Assembly: GCA_944393215.1 (NCBI GenBank)
Contig: CALXZL010000005.1
Location: forward strand, 41,978 to 105,977
From: an uncultured Alphaproteobacteria bacterium
GTDB taxonomy: Bacteria; Pseudomonadota; Alphaproteobacteria; RF32; CAG-239
Length of the DNA: 64,000 nt
Reading direction: 5' to 3'
Positions 33,698-43,358 of the stretch are shown here, in pieces. Each line of letters starts with the position of its first letter. Position 1 is the stretch's first letter. The notes under the pieces are model-generated. The model was not told the DNA's origin. It searched no databases and was given only the letters and a program-made list of their open reading frames with translations. A program made the position numbers and the translations under genes.

Positions 33698-33709
33698 TGA
33701 TTATCGAGC

Positions 33710-34759
33710 TTATAATTCTCCGGCGGCATAGCGTTTTGCCATTTCCGACATCGGAATTGCCTTAATTTTATCGGCATGGCCGGCTGCTCCGAAAGCTATG
33801 TAACGAGCTTCGCATACCTTTTGCATTTCTTCTATTGCCGGTTTCAAATATTTGCGCGGATCAAATTCCTTCGGATTTTCGGCAAATAATTTGCGAATCG
33901 CACCGGTAATTGCCATACGGCAATCGGTATCTACATTAACTTTGCGAACACCTGATTTAATGCCTCTAACGATTTCTTCAACCGGAACACCATAAGTCTG
34001 AGGAATAGCGCCACCGTATGCATTGATTAAATCTTGCAACTCTTGCGGAACGGATGATGAACCATGCATTACCATATGTGTATTCGGCAATTTTTTATGA
34101 ATTTTCTCAATGACATCTATTGCCAAAATTTCACCATCCGGTTTACGTGTGAACTTATATGCACCATGAGATGTTCCGACTGCAACTGCCAAAGCATCTA
34201 ATTTGGTTTCAGCAACAAAACGTGCGGCTTCATCAGGATCGGTTACAAGACGTTTTTTATCAATGACACCTTCTGCTCCGTGACCATCTTCTTTATCTCC
34301 TTTACCGGTTTCCAATGAACCGATAACGCCTAACTCACCTTCAACCGATGCTCCTACGGCATGAGCTCTGGCAACAACTTCTTTGGTGACTTTTACATTA
34401 TATTCAAATGATGAAGGAGTTTTGCCGTCGGCTTCCAAAGAACCATCCATCATCACTGAAGAATAGCCGTTAACTATTGCTGATTGGCAAATATCAACCG
34501 ATGAACCGTGATCTTGGTGTATGCAAATCGGCAATTCAGGAAACATTTCAATACCGGCTTGAACCATGTGACGAATCATCGGATCGCCGGCAAATTTACG
34601 AGCGCCGGTTGAGGTTTGCAAAATAACCGGAGCATTTACTTTTTTTGCAGCTTGCAAAACAGCTATGATTTGTTCCATATCATTAATGTTAAATGCCGGA
34701 ACACCATAATTGTTCTCAGCAGCATGGTCAAGAATTTGACGCATTGTAACTAAAGGCAT
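33710..34759 (-). CDS. fba: Class II fructose-bisphosphate aldolase
   Basis: 349 residues. Zinc-dependent aldolase cleaving or forming fructose-1,6-bisphosphate. Zinc and catalytic elements: IHQDHGSSVDICQSAI, VMMDGSLEADGK, VEGELGVIGSLETGKGD, HGAYKF, HMVMHGSSSVP and VNVDTDCRMAITGAIR. Its length and the long insert match the Calvin-cycle/type B subgroup common in alphaproteobacteria. AAAAGGAG precedes the ATG. A double terminator follows. Confidence 0.95.
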   Translation of the reverse strand: MPLVTMRQILDHAAENNYGVPAFNINDMEQIIAVLQAAKKVNAPVILQTSTGARKFAGDPMIRHMVQAGIEMFPELPICIHQDHGSSVDICQSAIVNGYSSVMMDGSLEADGKTPSSFEYNVKVTKEVVARAHAVGASVEGELGVIGSLETGKGDKEDGHGAEGVIDKKRLVTDPDEAARFVAETKLDALAVAVGTSHGAYKFTRKPDGEILAIDVIEKIHKKLPNTHMVMHGSSSVPQELQDLINAYGGAIPQTYGVPVEEIVRGIKSGVRKVNVDTDCRMAITGAIRKLFAENPKEFDPRKYLKPAIEEMQKVCEARYIAFGAAGHADKIKAIPMSEMAKRYAAGEL

Positions 34760-34854
34760 ATTTTAACTCCTTTTGATTGTTTGACATATTATTACTGCTG
34801 CAAATATATATCCTTCCTTTTCTTTTGCAAGAAAATTATGTCGATTGTACAGTT

Positions 34855-34968
34855 TCACAAAACTGTCACACTTTTTTGCTTATTTTTATGCTATTATTAA
34901 ATTATAAATTCCCTCCCCATACGGGCATTGTAACTTTACGAAGAAATCGGCGGATACAATGCCTTTTT
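34855..34968 (+). ncRNA. Candidate small RNA ending in a long hairpin
   Basis: In the gap upstream of fba the plus strand has GGCATTGTA (34924-34932) and TACAATGCC (34955-34963) followed by TTTTTATTTT, a 9-bp stem with a structured 22-base loop. The preceding 60 bases include CCCTCCCCATACGGG. No open frame is present. A promoter is not clear. It could equally be a stray terminator or a leader element; I do not recognise a known RNA family. Confidence 0.3.
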
Positions 34969-34974
34969 ATTTTG

Positions 34975-35019
34975 CAAAAAAGCCGCGCGCGATTTTTATA
35001 TCGCGGACGGCTTTTTTTC
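34975..35019. terminator. Strong bidirectional terminator
   Basis: AAAAAAGCCG CGCGCGAT TTTTAT ATCGCG GACGGCTTTTTTT, a GC-rich stem that stops the unknown gene at 35077-35484 on the minus strand. Confidence 0.85.
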
Positions 35020-35076
35020 TTAAACACTGTAAAACACCTGTATAAACACAGAAATTTGCTTTACAGATAAAATACA

Positions 35077-35484
35077 TCACTCTTTGACTTCTGATACTTT
35101 TTGCGCGGCTGCTTGGCGACGACGGTCCTGAAGTTCGTATTCCGAAACTATTTCATAATCTCCGTTTTCCATGGCTTTGTATGCCCATTCCGTTTTCCCG
35201 ACTGCTTTCCAATTGTGTCCCAGACCAAATTTCTGTATTTTTGTTCCGTCTTTGCAAACCAATATGGCCTGTCTCGGGGTTTGACCGGAATATGCCTTAA
35301 CATACAAATAATATGCTTCGCCTTCTTTTTCTACTTCTGCAACGAGCGCTACATATCCATAATTTCTACCGTCTAGCGGGTAAATCCGACATGGCGTGAA
35401 ATCTTTATTTGTCAAATTAAAACCTGCTTGCTTAGCTTTTTCTACAGCTTGTGAAGCGTAACGAATGTATTCTCTATTTTCCAT
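35077..35484 (-). CDS. Hypothetical soluble protein
   Basis: 135 residues, family not recognised. No signal peptide or membrane segment. The middle is beta-rich (NYGYVALVAEVEKEGEAYYL, YVKAYSGQTPRQAILVCKDG). The end is charged and helical (LQDRRRQAAAQKVSEVKE). The ribosome site is weak. It stands alone between tkt and a strong terminator. Codon use is like its neighbours. Confidence 0.7.
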   Translation of the reverse strand: MENREYIRYASQAVEKAKQAGFNLTNKDFTPCRIYPLDGRNYGYVALVAEVEKEGEAYYLYVKAYSGQTPRQAILVCKDGTKIQKFGLGHNWKAVGKTEWAYKAMENGDYEIVSEYELQDRRRQAAAQKVSEVKE

Positions 35485-35586
35485 AATTATAAGTATTTAG
35501 AAATTAATTAATAAGATTTGCTATGGCAACGAAATTATCACCTTACATAGCTTTGTCAATATTTTTTCTTATTTTTATTAAAGATA

Positions 35587-35611
35587 AAGGCTCCTCAACG
35601 GGAGCCTTTGT
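35587..35611 (-). terminator. Terminator of tkt
   Basis: AAGGCTCC TCAACG GGAGCCTT hairpin 16 bases past the transketolase stop codon. Confidence 0.8.
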
Positions 35612-35626
35612 CAATTCCTTATGTTT

Positions 35627-37597
35627 TTACAAGCTATTAACTGCATTAATTATGGCTTCTACGGTTATGCCGAAATGTTGATATAATGCTCCGGCAGGAC
35701 CTGAGGCGCCAAATCCGTCCAGACCAATTATCTTGCCTTCCGAACCGACATATCGTTCCCAACCATATTTTGATGCCGCTTCTATGGCTATTTTCGGCGC
35801 CGTACCCAAAACCTCTTGACGGTATTCCTTGGACTGGGCATCAAACAGCTCCGTACACGGCATGGATACTACCGCAACCTCAATTCCTGCTTCTCTTAAT
35901 TTTCTTTGAGCTTCAACTGCCAAAGATACTTCGGAACCGGTCGCAATAAGCGTGGCTTGTCTTGTTTTGCCGGAACTTACATCGGAAATGATATATCCGC
36001 CTTTGGCTGTTAAATTTTCCGTTGTTGCGGTTCTTAACATCGGCAATCCTTGGCGGGTTAATGCCAGAATACTTGGTGTATGTTCACTTTCTAAAGCAAT
36101 TTTCCATGCCTCTGCCGTTTCTACAACATCACACGGACGGAAGGTGTTGATGTTCGGCATGGCACGATATGAGGCTAAATGCTCAACAGGTTGATGTGTC
36201 GGACCATCTTCTCCCACACCGATCGAATCATGCGTTAAAACATATATTACTCTTATTCCCATTAATGCTGCCAAACGCATTGCCGGACGCATATAATCCG
36301 AAAATACAAAAAATGTGCCGCCGTAAGGAATAATCCCGCCATGTAAGGACATGCCGTTCATGATTGCTCCCATTGCATATTCTCTAATCCCATACATGAG
36401 ATTATTGCCGGCATAATCTTCTTTGGTAATGGTTTTCATCCCATTGACAAAAGTCAGATTGGATGCCGCTAAATCTGCCGAGCCGCCTACTATTTGCGGA
36501 ATATGTGGAACTATTTGCTCCAAACACATTTGCGACGCTTTTCTGGTGGCAACTTTTGTTTTTTCTTCAATTGCCTTTTGAGCCATGGTCATTAAGTCTT
36601 TGTCCCAATTTGGCGGCAGTTTTCCTGATATCACGTCCGAAAACTCCTTCCCTTGAGCTGTAGCTCTTTTTTGCCAGGCTTCATATTCTTTTTCTTGAGC
36701 TTGACCACATGCTCTCCATGCTTCTAAAATATCTGTCGGTATTTCAAACGGAGCATAATTCCAGTTTAATTCTTGACGCATGGCGGATACTTCATCCGCG
36801 CCCAAAGGAGAACCGTGGCATTTGTTGGTTCCGCATTTATTCGGTGCGCCGAAACCGATTTTGGTTTTGCAGGCAATTAAGCTCGGGCGATCTGATTTTT
36901 GCGCTTTGATGATTGCCTGTTCTATTTCTTCATAATCATGACCGTTTATCTCTATTGTATTCCAGCCGACTGCCTTAAAACGTGCAATTTGGTCCGTGGA
37001 GTTGGCTTTATCAACCGTACCGTCAATCGTGATATTATTATTATCCCAAAAGACTATCAGTTTGTTTAATCCCCAATGTCCTGCCAAGGATATGGCTTCT
37101 TCCGAGATACCTTCCATCAAACAGCCGTCTCCGCAAATCACATAGGTATAGTGATTGCATACGTCTTCTCCGTATTTGGCGGCGATTATTCTTTCTGCCA
37201 TTGCCATACCGACTGCCGAGCTTATTCCTTGTCCCAGAGGACCGGTTGTCATATCTATGCCCGATAAATGTCCATATTCCGGATGTCCTGCCGTTTTGGC
37301 TCCTAACTGACGAAAATTTTTGATATCTTCGATAGAAATGTCTTCATAGCCCATTAAATAAAGCAATGAATATAACAACATTGAACCGTGACCTGCCGAT
37401 AATACGAATCTGTCTCGGTCAAACCAGCGCGGTGCTTTGGGGTTTATTTTGATGAATTTTGAAAATAAAACCGTGGCGACATCTGCCATTCCCAAAGGCA
37501 TACCGGGGTGTCCGGATTGCGATTTTTCTATGGCATCCGCACTTAAAAAACGAATCGCATTTGCCATTTTTGTCAGAACTTGTTTTGATGTTTCCAT
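35627..37597 (-). CDS. tkt: Transketolase
   Basis: 656 residues, normal length. Thiamine-diphosphate enzyme moving two-carbon units in the pentose-phosphate pathway. Motifs: SGHPGMPLGMADV, AGHGSMLLYS, the ThDP site GDGCLMEGISEEA...WDNNNITIDG, GGSADLAASN and THDSIGVGEDGPTHQPVEHL. Ends with the family tail GASGPAGALYQHFGIT. The gene lies 32 bases after the lipoprotein gene stop on the same strand. Confidence 0.96.
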   Translation of the reverse strand: METSKQVLTKMANAIRFLSADAIEKSQSGHPGMPLGMADVATVLFSKFIKINPKAPRWFDRDRFVLSAGHGSMLLYSLLYLMGYEDISIEDIKNFRQLGAKTAGHPEYGHLSGIDMTTGPLGQGISSAVGMAMAERIIAAKYGEDVCNHYTYVICGDGCLMEGISEEAISLAGHWGLNKLIVFWDNNNITIDGTVDKANSTDQIARFKAVGWNTIEINGHDYEEIEQAIIKAQKSDRPSLIACKTKIGFGAPNKCGTNKCHGSPLGADEVSAMRQELNWNYAPFEIPTDILEAWRACGQAQEKEYEAWQKRATAQGKEFSDVISGKLPPNWDKDLMTMAQKAIEEKTKVATRKASQMCLEQIVPHIPQIVGGSADLAASNLTFVNGMKTITKEDYAGNNLMYGIREYAMGAIMNGMSLHGGIIPYGGTFFVFSDYMRPAMRLAALMGIRVIYVLTHDSIGVGEDGPTHQPVEHLASYRAMPNINTFRPCDVVETAEAWKIALESEHTPSILALTRQGLPMLRTATTENLTAKGGYIISDVSSGKTRQATLIATGSEVSLAVEAQRKLREAGIEVAVVSMPCTELFDAQSKEYRQEVLGTAPKIAIEAASKYGWERYVGSEGKIIGLDGFGASGPAGALYQHFGITVEAIINAVNSL

Positions 37598-37629
37598 GCT
37601 TATTCTCCCGTTAATTTATTCTCTTGGCT

Positions 37630-38187
37630 TTATTGAATCGGCGTCTGATAGTTTTGAAGCGAATCCGGCGTTTCATAATATCCTAAATCGACATCAAACA
37701 AACGTTGATTATATTTTTTTTCTTGTTTTGATAATTCCAAACCGGCAAAAATTTCAAATTCATACATCATATCTGCCGGTATTTTTACCTCAACCGTCTT
37801 TCCCTTAAATTCTTTTTCTCTTTCATCTTTTGATAACGTAACCTCTACAAAATATGTTTTTTTACCCAGATATGCCGGCGGTCCTTTGATGGTATTGGTG
37901 AACCATTGGAAGTGGATATCACTCTCGTCCGTATTTCTTAATTTTCTTATTTTAAACAGCGGCGTTATCACGGCTTTTTCTTTTTTTACGCGGGTGTCGA
38001 AATAACAAAATCCTTCTACGCCGACGAGTTCTATTTCATAATTATCTTGATAGTTAACAAGCTGAATTAATCTTGCATCTTCTCTTTTAATACTGATCAA
38101 CGGGCATTGCTTATATCCTGCCGGTATGTTTGATACACACCCGGTTATCATTAAAAGTATAACTAATCCATATAAAATTTTTGGCAT
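37630..38187 (-). CDS. Hypothetical lipoprotein
   Basis: 185 residues with a lipoprotein signal MPKILYGLVILLMITGC (lipobox MITGC). The mature part is beta-rich, with HFQWFTNTIKGPPAYLGKKT and FVEVTLSKDEREKEFKG. It has no recognised domain. CAGGA precedes the ATG. It sits between tkt and the rRNA methyltransferase gene on the same strand; nothing in the neighbours suggests a role. Confidence 0.75.
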   Translation of the reverse strand: MPKILYGLVILLMITGCVSNIPAGYKQCPLISIKREDARLIQLVNYQDNYEIELVGVEGFCYFDTRVKKEKAVITPLFKIRKLRNTDESDIHFQWFTNTIKGPPAYLGKKTYFVEVTLSKDEREKEFKGKTVEVKIPADMMYEFEIFAGLELSKQEKKYNQRLFDVDLGYYETPDSLQNYQTPIQ

Positions 38188-38237
38188 GAATTTTTATCCT
38201 GTCTGATTTTGTCTTTTTTGATAATACAGGTCTTGTT

Positions 38238-39368
38238 TTATTTTGTAAATAAGGCAACGAGTTCGCTGTGATTAGAATATGTGAACTGATCTATCAGTAC
38301 AATTTCCTGCAATGTGTACCCGCCGTTTATCAATATATTGGCATCGCGAACAAAACTATGCGGATTGCAGGATATTGAGATTAACTTTGACGGCTTTTTC
38401 GGCGCCGATGCAATTTTTGTAACCTGCGCTTCGGCTCCGGCACGCGGCGGATCAAAAACAATTATATCAAATTCTGACAATTCTTTTTCATCTAACGGAT
38501 ATTTAAACAAATTCTTATTTTTGATTTTAATATTTGAAATCATGTTTCTGTTCACGGATTGCTGAAAACCTTCCAACAAACTTTCCGCTGAATCTATCGC
38601 CGTTATTTGATTGTTTTTATTTGTTGAAAGCGGATATGAAAAGGTTCCGACACCGCAAAACAGATCTGCTATTTTTCCCTGTGTTTCTCCGACATATTTC
38701 ATGACTTGATTTATCATGGCTTTTTCCGAGGCTTTTCCGGCTTGAAGAAATGTTCCTGCCGGAATAAATACTTCTATTCCTCCCATAAGCACATAAGGCT
38801 TGGCTTTTTCCAATATGGTTTCCGCATGTTCTGCGGTTTTGCGCCGATAAGATATTCTGATGATATTGTTATGACTTTGTCCGTATTCGGAAATTATTAA
38901 TCGGTGTTCCAAGACCAATTCCGTTTCTGTTTCCAAAACAACATCCACGCCGTTTTCGGCTTCCGTCAGCCATATATCTCCGCTTTGGATCGACTGACTT
39001 CCGATGATTTTATTTTTCTTGCGCAACGGAATTTTTACTTGGCAAAGCTCTGTCAATAGTTCTCTGATGCTTGTTATACTCTCATTTAATACGTCACTCA
39101 GAAGCAAGCATTTGTCTAAATTTACAATTTCGTTGCTCTGCTTTTGGTTAAACCCGAATCGAAGCTTTCCTTTTTGATATTTAAAATTAAGTGATGCTCG
39201 GCGGCGGTGTCCGTCTCCCATAAAAAACGGTTCTCCGAAACGATAATCCCGGCTTTGCAGACCTGATAAAATTTTTTTGACACGCTCTATTTTGGCTTGC
39301 CTATATTCTTCAAACGTCATGGTGCGAAAAAGACAACCGCCGCAATGTTCTTGATATGGGCAATCCAT
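38238..39368 (-). CDS. RlmD/TrmA-family RNA uracil-5-methyltransferase with Fe-S cluster
   Basis: 376 residues. The N-terminus has the [4Fe-4S] cysteines C3, C9 and C12 (MDCPYQEHCGGC), with the fourth in NLDKCLLLSD. The SAM-binding block is ADLFCGVGTFSYPLS, the DPPRAGAEAQ loop follows, and the nucleophilic cysteine sits in SISCNPHSFVRD. These enzymes make 5-methyluridine in 23S rRNA (U747 or U1939) or tRNA. No N-terminal TRAM domain is visible, so it is closer in layout to RlmC-size proteins and to alphaproteobacterial members of the family. The target is not fixed by sequence. It sits 14 bases after the GGDEF gene. Confidence 0.88.
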   Translation of the reverse strand: MDCPYQEHCGGCLFRTMTFEEYRQAKIERVKKILSGLQSRDYRFGEPFFMGDGHRRRASLNFKYQKGKLRFGFNQKQSNEIVNLDKCLLLSDVLNESITSIRELLTELCQVKIPLRKKNKIIGSQSIQSGDIWLTEAENGVDVVLETETELVLEHRLIISEYGQSHNNIIRISYRRKTAEHAETILEKAKPYVLMGGIEVFIPAGTFLQAGKASEKAMINQVMKYVGETQGKIADLFCGVGTFSYPLSTNKNNQITAIDSAESLLEGFQQSVNRNMISNIKIKNKNLFKYPLDEKELSEFDIIVFDPPRAGAEAQVTKIASAPKKPSKLISISCNPHSFVRDANILINGGYTLQEIVLIDQFTYSNHSELVALFTK

Positions 39369-39382
39369 TTTGCTCGTCCTTT

Positions 39383-41155
39383 TTATTTTAAATCTTCCTC
39401 ATCAACACCTAATATCGGATAGTCTACCTTTTCTTCTTTGACTTCATTTTGTTCTTCAATTTGGGTGTTCTCTCCTTGGATGTGGTTGGCTTCAATACCG
39501 TCTAATAAGGATATTTCCGTATTTTCTTCTTTTTCAAAAATCGGATGACGATTGTTGACTTCATTATTGATACGTTCTTGTGCTTCCTTATTATCGAATG
39601 CTTCCATATCTTCTTTTTCAAAAATTTCAACTCTGTTTCTACCGTTTTCTTTGGCTTTGTACAAAGCTTCATCCGCCGTTTTTATCAACGTATCTATATT
39701 ATCCGATATTTCATATGAGGAAACACCGATACTAACCGTAAAACGAACTTCTTCACCCTCGTCAGAATAGACAACAACTTCAGATATGCTTTCTCTTAAC
39801 CTGTCGGCAACGATTTTTCCCTTTCTGGCATTGACGCCTGCCAAAAAGACAACAAATTCTTCTCCACCGTAACGGGCTACAATATCAACATCGCGCAATG
39901 CTCTTTCGCAAGTTGATGCTAATTCTATCAAAACTTTATCGCCGGTCTTATGACCATATGTATCGTTTACTCGCTTAAAGTGGTCCGCATCTATCATTAA
40001 AACACTGAAGGGTTCATTACTTGCCTTTGCGTCCACTATTCTCTTGAATACTTCTTCTTCAAAATAGCGGCGATTGTATAAGGATGTTAACGGATCTCTG
40101 GTTGCCTGATTTTTCAGTAAAACTTCTCTGTTTTTGCGAGACGTAATATCTTGGAACGCCGTATAAAGAGCCACATCATAATTGTAGTCAATGATATTGG
40201 CTGATGCCAACAGCCAAAACGGCGTATTGCCCGTGGGCGTCTTTACCAAAATTTCAAAATCTTGAACGACACGCTCTTTTTCCAAACGTTCATTTAAAAC
40301 ACGACGATTTTCCGAATCGGCAAAAAAATCTTTAAAATGATAGCGATCAAGTTCGTTGGCTGATATGCCGAACAATTTTATGGCATTGCTGTTTGCCAAA
40401 ATTATTCTGTCATCACTTAATTTGGAGATAATAATCGGGAAGGGAGAATATTTTATGATTTCTTCTATTCTTTGCGTGTTTTTCTCAATTTCAACACAGC
40501 TATCATCATATTTTTTGGCATACATATCCGCCTTTAACATTATCATTGCCACACTCAATAAAATGTAGACAACCGACGGAATATACCATGCATCATAAAT
40601 GAAATAGTTGAAGCCCAATAATTTTAAACCCATGATTATGGTTGCAGCCAGCATGACCAATCCGGCAAACATAAAACCGCTGCTCCGTCTTTTATTCATT
40701 TGCGACATGAACCCTAAAGACAGGTAAGCACAACCTGCCAGCGGGAAAATATAGCGCATTTTGGAAATCATCAAATTATCCGGGAATATATAAAGGAAGA
40801 AAACTATTGCCACTAATCCCAAACCACCGAACAGCAACACGACCGGTAAATCGGATATATTATTTACCAGTATGTGTGATGATGCCATTGCCAACAAAAG
40901 CATTGAAATTAAGCAGAGTATCATTTCAATGAACACCCAGATTTCAACCGCTTTACCTTGCGCATAAACTTCCATTGAGTGTTGAGAGACATATTGTGTT
41001 GCAAAGTCAACAGCCAAACCCCAAAACAGAAGCCATATCCCTTTGACCTGTTTATTTCCGACCGATGCATATATACATGTAAAAAGCAACAAAAACAAAG
41101 ACATATATGTTACAGCCAAATATCCTGCCTGATTAAATATACTCAAATTACCCAT
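39383..41155 (-). CDS. Membrane-bound diguanylate cyclase (7TM-PAS-GGDEF)
   Basis: 590 residues. About seven N-terminal membrane helices (residues 10-212) are followed by a PAS domain (about 225-345; IIKYSPFPIIISKLSDDRIILANSN in two parts) and a GGDEF domain (about 355-520). The active-site loop reads RYGGEEF, so it should make c-di-GMP from GTP. An RxxD inhibitory site (RDVD) sits five residues before GGEEF, so product inhibition is likely. The last 65 residues are an acidic tail of unknown role. The membrane part may sense a signal. First gene ahead of the RNA methyltransferase on the same strand. Confidence 0.92.
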   Translation of the reverse strand: MGNLSIFNQAGYLAVTYMSLFLLLFTCIYASVGNKQVKGIWLLFWGLAVDFATQYVSQHSMEVYAQGKAVEIWVFIEMILCLISMLLLAMASSHILVNNISDLPVVLLFGGLGLVAIVFFLYIFPDNLMISKMRYIFPLAGCAYLSLGFMSQMNKRRSSGFMFAGLVMLAATIIMGLKLLGFNYFIYDAWYIPSVVYILLSVAMIMLKADMYAKKYDDSCVEIEKNTQRIEEIIKYSPFPIIISKLSDDRIILANSNAIKLFGISANELDRYHFKDFFADSENRRVLNERLEKERVVQDFEILVKTPTGNTPFWLLASANIIDYNYDVALYTAFQDITSRKNREVLLKNQATRDPLTSLYNRRYFEEEVFKRIVDAKASNEPFSVLMIDADHFKRVNDTYGHKTGDKVLIELASTCERALRDVDIVARYGGEEFVVFLAGVNARKGKIVADRLRESISEVVVYSDEGEEVRFTVSIGVSSYEISDNIDTLIKTADEALYKAKENGRNRVEIFEKEDMEAFDNKEAQERINNEVNNRHPIFEKEENTEISLLDGIEANHIQGENTQIEEQNEVKEEKVDYPILGVDEEDLK

Positions 41156-41347
41156 AGCCTCGACACCCTTCTTGCTATTTTCATATTATTCTGGATATAG
41201 TTTATATTCCAAGAATATTAATATAGATTAAATTTGTCTTGTTTTTATTTATATTTTTTCAATAAAAAATTAATGATGATAATTTAAAAAAAATGTTGTA
41301 TCATTTTATTGTGCAAATTGAGCATCAACTATTTTGAAGGATGAAAC

Positions 41348-42526
41348 ATGAATAGGAATATTCCCCATCATTACAGTCATAATTTTAAATTAGATATTGA
41401 TCACACTCTTTCTAAAGCATCTGACCGGATTAAATTGCGCATTTTGTTACCCGGAATTTTTTTGGGACTTATTCTAATCCTGCTTGGAATATTTGAGTTA
41501 ACCAATGGTTTGTATACTCAAAACCCACTGTTTAAAAATTTTTCTCAGACATATAGTCCAGATGGATATAATTCCTTCATATCTCCTCTTGTTTTTGATG
41601 TCTTGATTATTTTGCTCGGTTTAGGAATTATAATTTCTCTTATTCTTTCCTATCTCCGCTACAAAAAAATATTCTTCGACGGTCAAAGCATTACCATGAT
41701 CAATCGAAGCTCCTGGGGAAAGAAAATCACTTATAAGAATAAAATTTCTAACTTTCAGGGCGTTATGATGCGAATCGAATTTGTTCAATGCGGCTTTATG
41801 ACCAGAAATCGTTATATTATTGAACTTTTACATAAATCAAGCGCCCAAATCGTGCCTTTGTATATTTCCACTTCGGAAAAAAATATTCGCAAAATTTGGG
41901 TAGATTATGCGCGAAAACTTAATTTACCGACACTCTTTTATACCGATGAAGGAATTTTGCAACGTAATGTTCCCGATTTGGATAAATCTTTGACCGAAAT
42001 GGCTGATATTTGGAATTTACGCGGTAAGTTTAATCCAAATGACAAACACTCTACCCGACTCGTTCTTAAAGAAACTCCCAATAAAATCATTATCAAACTC
42101 AGAAAAGTTTTGTGGGACGCTTATAATATTCTCGGAGCTTTATGCATTTTGATGTTGGCTTTGCCCATGTTTATTGTCAGCCTTAATACTCAAGGCTTTT
42201 CCAATACTTTTCTTATCGGATTTTATTTTGTGTGTTCCTTCGGCATTATTGCCTCCGTCTTTATTTTGTTCCGAAAAGAAAAATTGATTTTGAAAAAAGA
42301 CAAAATCGTTCATACACACAAATATTTCTTGTTTTCAACCAAACATGACGAAATTTTTAATAAAGACATAAAAGGTATTTATGTTACCTTTAATCCGGCT
42401 ACAGAAAGATATTTCGTGACGATTACATCCAGCGAAAAAAACATTATTTTCGGGAAAAAATTGCCTATTCAAGATTTGAAATGGATTAAAAACTTTTTAA
42501 TCGAAAAAATCATTAATGCCGATTAG
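41348..42526 (+). CDS. Hypothetical membrane protein with two TM hairpins and PH-like parts
   Basis: 392 residues, family not recognised. Two pairs of membrane segments: IRLRI-like start then LLPGIFLGLILILLGIFEL and FDVLIILLGLGIIISLILSY; later NILGALCILMLALPMFIV and FLIGFYFVCSFGIIASVFIL. Each pair is followed by a soluble beta-rich stretch of about 80-130 residues (FFDGQSITMINRSSWGKK; LILKKDKIVHTHKYFLFSTK) resembling bacterial PH-like domains, so the protein may be an internal duplication. It has its own promoter region after the divergent GGDEF gene. No function inferred. Confidence 0.75.
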   Translation: MNRNIPHHYSHNFKLDIDHTLSKASDRIKLRILLPGIFLGLILILLGIFELTNGLYTQNPLFKNFSQTYSPDGYNSFISPLVFDVLIILLGLGIIISLILSYLRYKKIFFDGQSITMINRSSWGKKITYKNKISNFQGVMMRIEFVQCGFMTRNRYIIELLHKSSAQIVPLYISTSEKNIRKIWVDYARKLNLPTLFYTDEGILQRNVPDLDKSLTEMADIWNLRGKFNPNDKHSTRLVLKETPNKIIIKLRKVLWDAYNILGALCILMLALPMFIVSLNTQGFSNTFLIGFYFVCSFGIIASVFILFRKEKLILKKDKIVHTHKYFLFSTKHDEIFNKDIKGIYVTFNPATERYFVTITSSEKNIIFGKKLPIQDLKWIKNFLIEKIINAD

Positions 42527-42649
42527 TCCGTTTATAATATTAAAATCTGCTTAAATACGCACAAATTTGTACTTTTGTAAAAATTTGCTTTGCTTAAAAT
42601 TTGATTTCTATTATATATGATAAAAAGGATTATCTTAAGGAGATTTGTT

Positions 42650-43336
42650 ATGGTCAGAAAAAAAGCTCAGGAACAGCATAATGATTTGGAAGATGCTTTT
42701 ATCCGTGAGATTGATGAAGAACTGAAAAACGAAAAAATCAAAAAATTGTGGGATAAATATGGTTTGTTTATTATCCTCTTTGTGGTTGTTGCCGTTTTCA
42801 GTGCCGTCAGCTTTGAAACTTTTCAAGCTTGGAAGGATAAACGTAATCAGGAAATGTCCGACTCTTTTGCTTATGCTCTTAACCTGCAAAATCAAGGACG
42901 TTTTGCCGAATCTCAAGAAGTTTTAACGTCAATCAAAAATTCAAACCGCGGAATTTATACCAATATTGCGCAAATGCAAATTGTTAATCTTTTGATTGAA
43001 CTAAAACAATTTGATAAAGCCATATCAGAACTTGAACAAATTGTTGCCGATGAGGCATTTAACCCCCAAATGCGCGATGTTGCTCGTTTGAAACTTGCTT
43101 CTTATAAACTCAATACGGCTTCCGCGGAAGAAATTAATGCTTTGTTGGCTCCTTTGACCGACAAACAAAACGTCTGGAATAATACCGCTAAAGAACTCTT
43201 GGCGATGAGAGCTTTACGCGATAATGATCCGGCTCAGGCTCTGAATATTTATAAAGATATCAGTGGAAACTCAAAAACTACAGATACTCTGCAATCTCGA
43301 GTTCAAGATATGATTAACGTGTTGTCTCAGCAATAA
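42650..43336 (+). CDS. YfgM-like membrane-anchored TPR protein
   Basis: 228 residues. Start at ATG 42650 with AAGGAG upstream. The basic/acidic cytoplasmic N-terminus leads to one membrane segment (YGLFIILFVVVAVFSAVSF) and then TPR-like helices in the periplasm (SDSFAYALNLQNQGRFAESQ, LLIELKQFDKAISELEQIV). The layout matches the TPR-domain protein that precedes bamB and der in many alphaproteobacteria (YfgM/DUF2133-like). It probably assists envelope protein folding. Followed after 22 bases by bamB. Confidence 0.85.
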   Translation: MVRKKAQEQHNDLEDAFIREIDEELKNEKIKKLWDKYGLFIILFVVVAVFSAVSFETFQAWKDKRNQEMSDSFAYALNLQNQGRFAESQEVLTSIKNSNRGIYTNIAQMQIVNLLIELKQFDKAISELEQIVADEAFNPQMRDVARLKLASYKLNTASAEEINALLAPLTDKQNVWNNTAKELLAMRALRDNDPAQALNIYKDISGNSKTTDTLQSRVQDMINVLSQQ

Positions 43337-43358
43337 TTTTCTAGATAAGGATATGGGG

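Noticed and set aside
33529-33777. 82-codon minus-strand frame beginning MPIKLRQFRCRKWQNAMP
   Set aside because: It overlaps the fba C-terminus in another frame and runs through two terminator hairpins, with no ribosome site or family.
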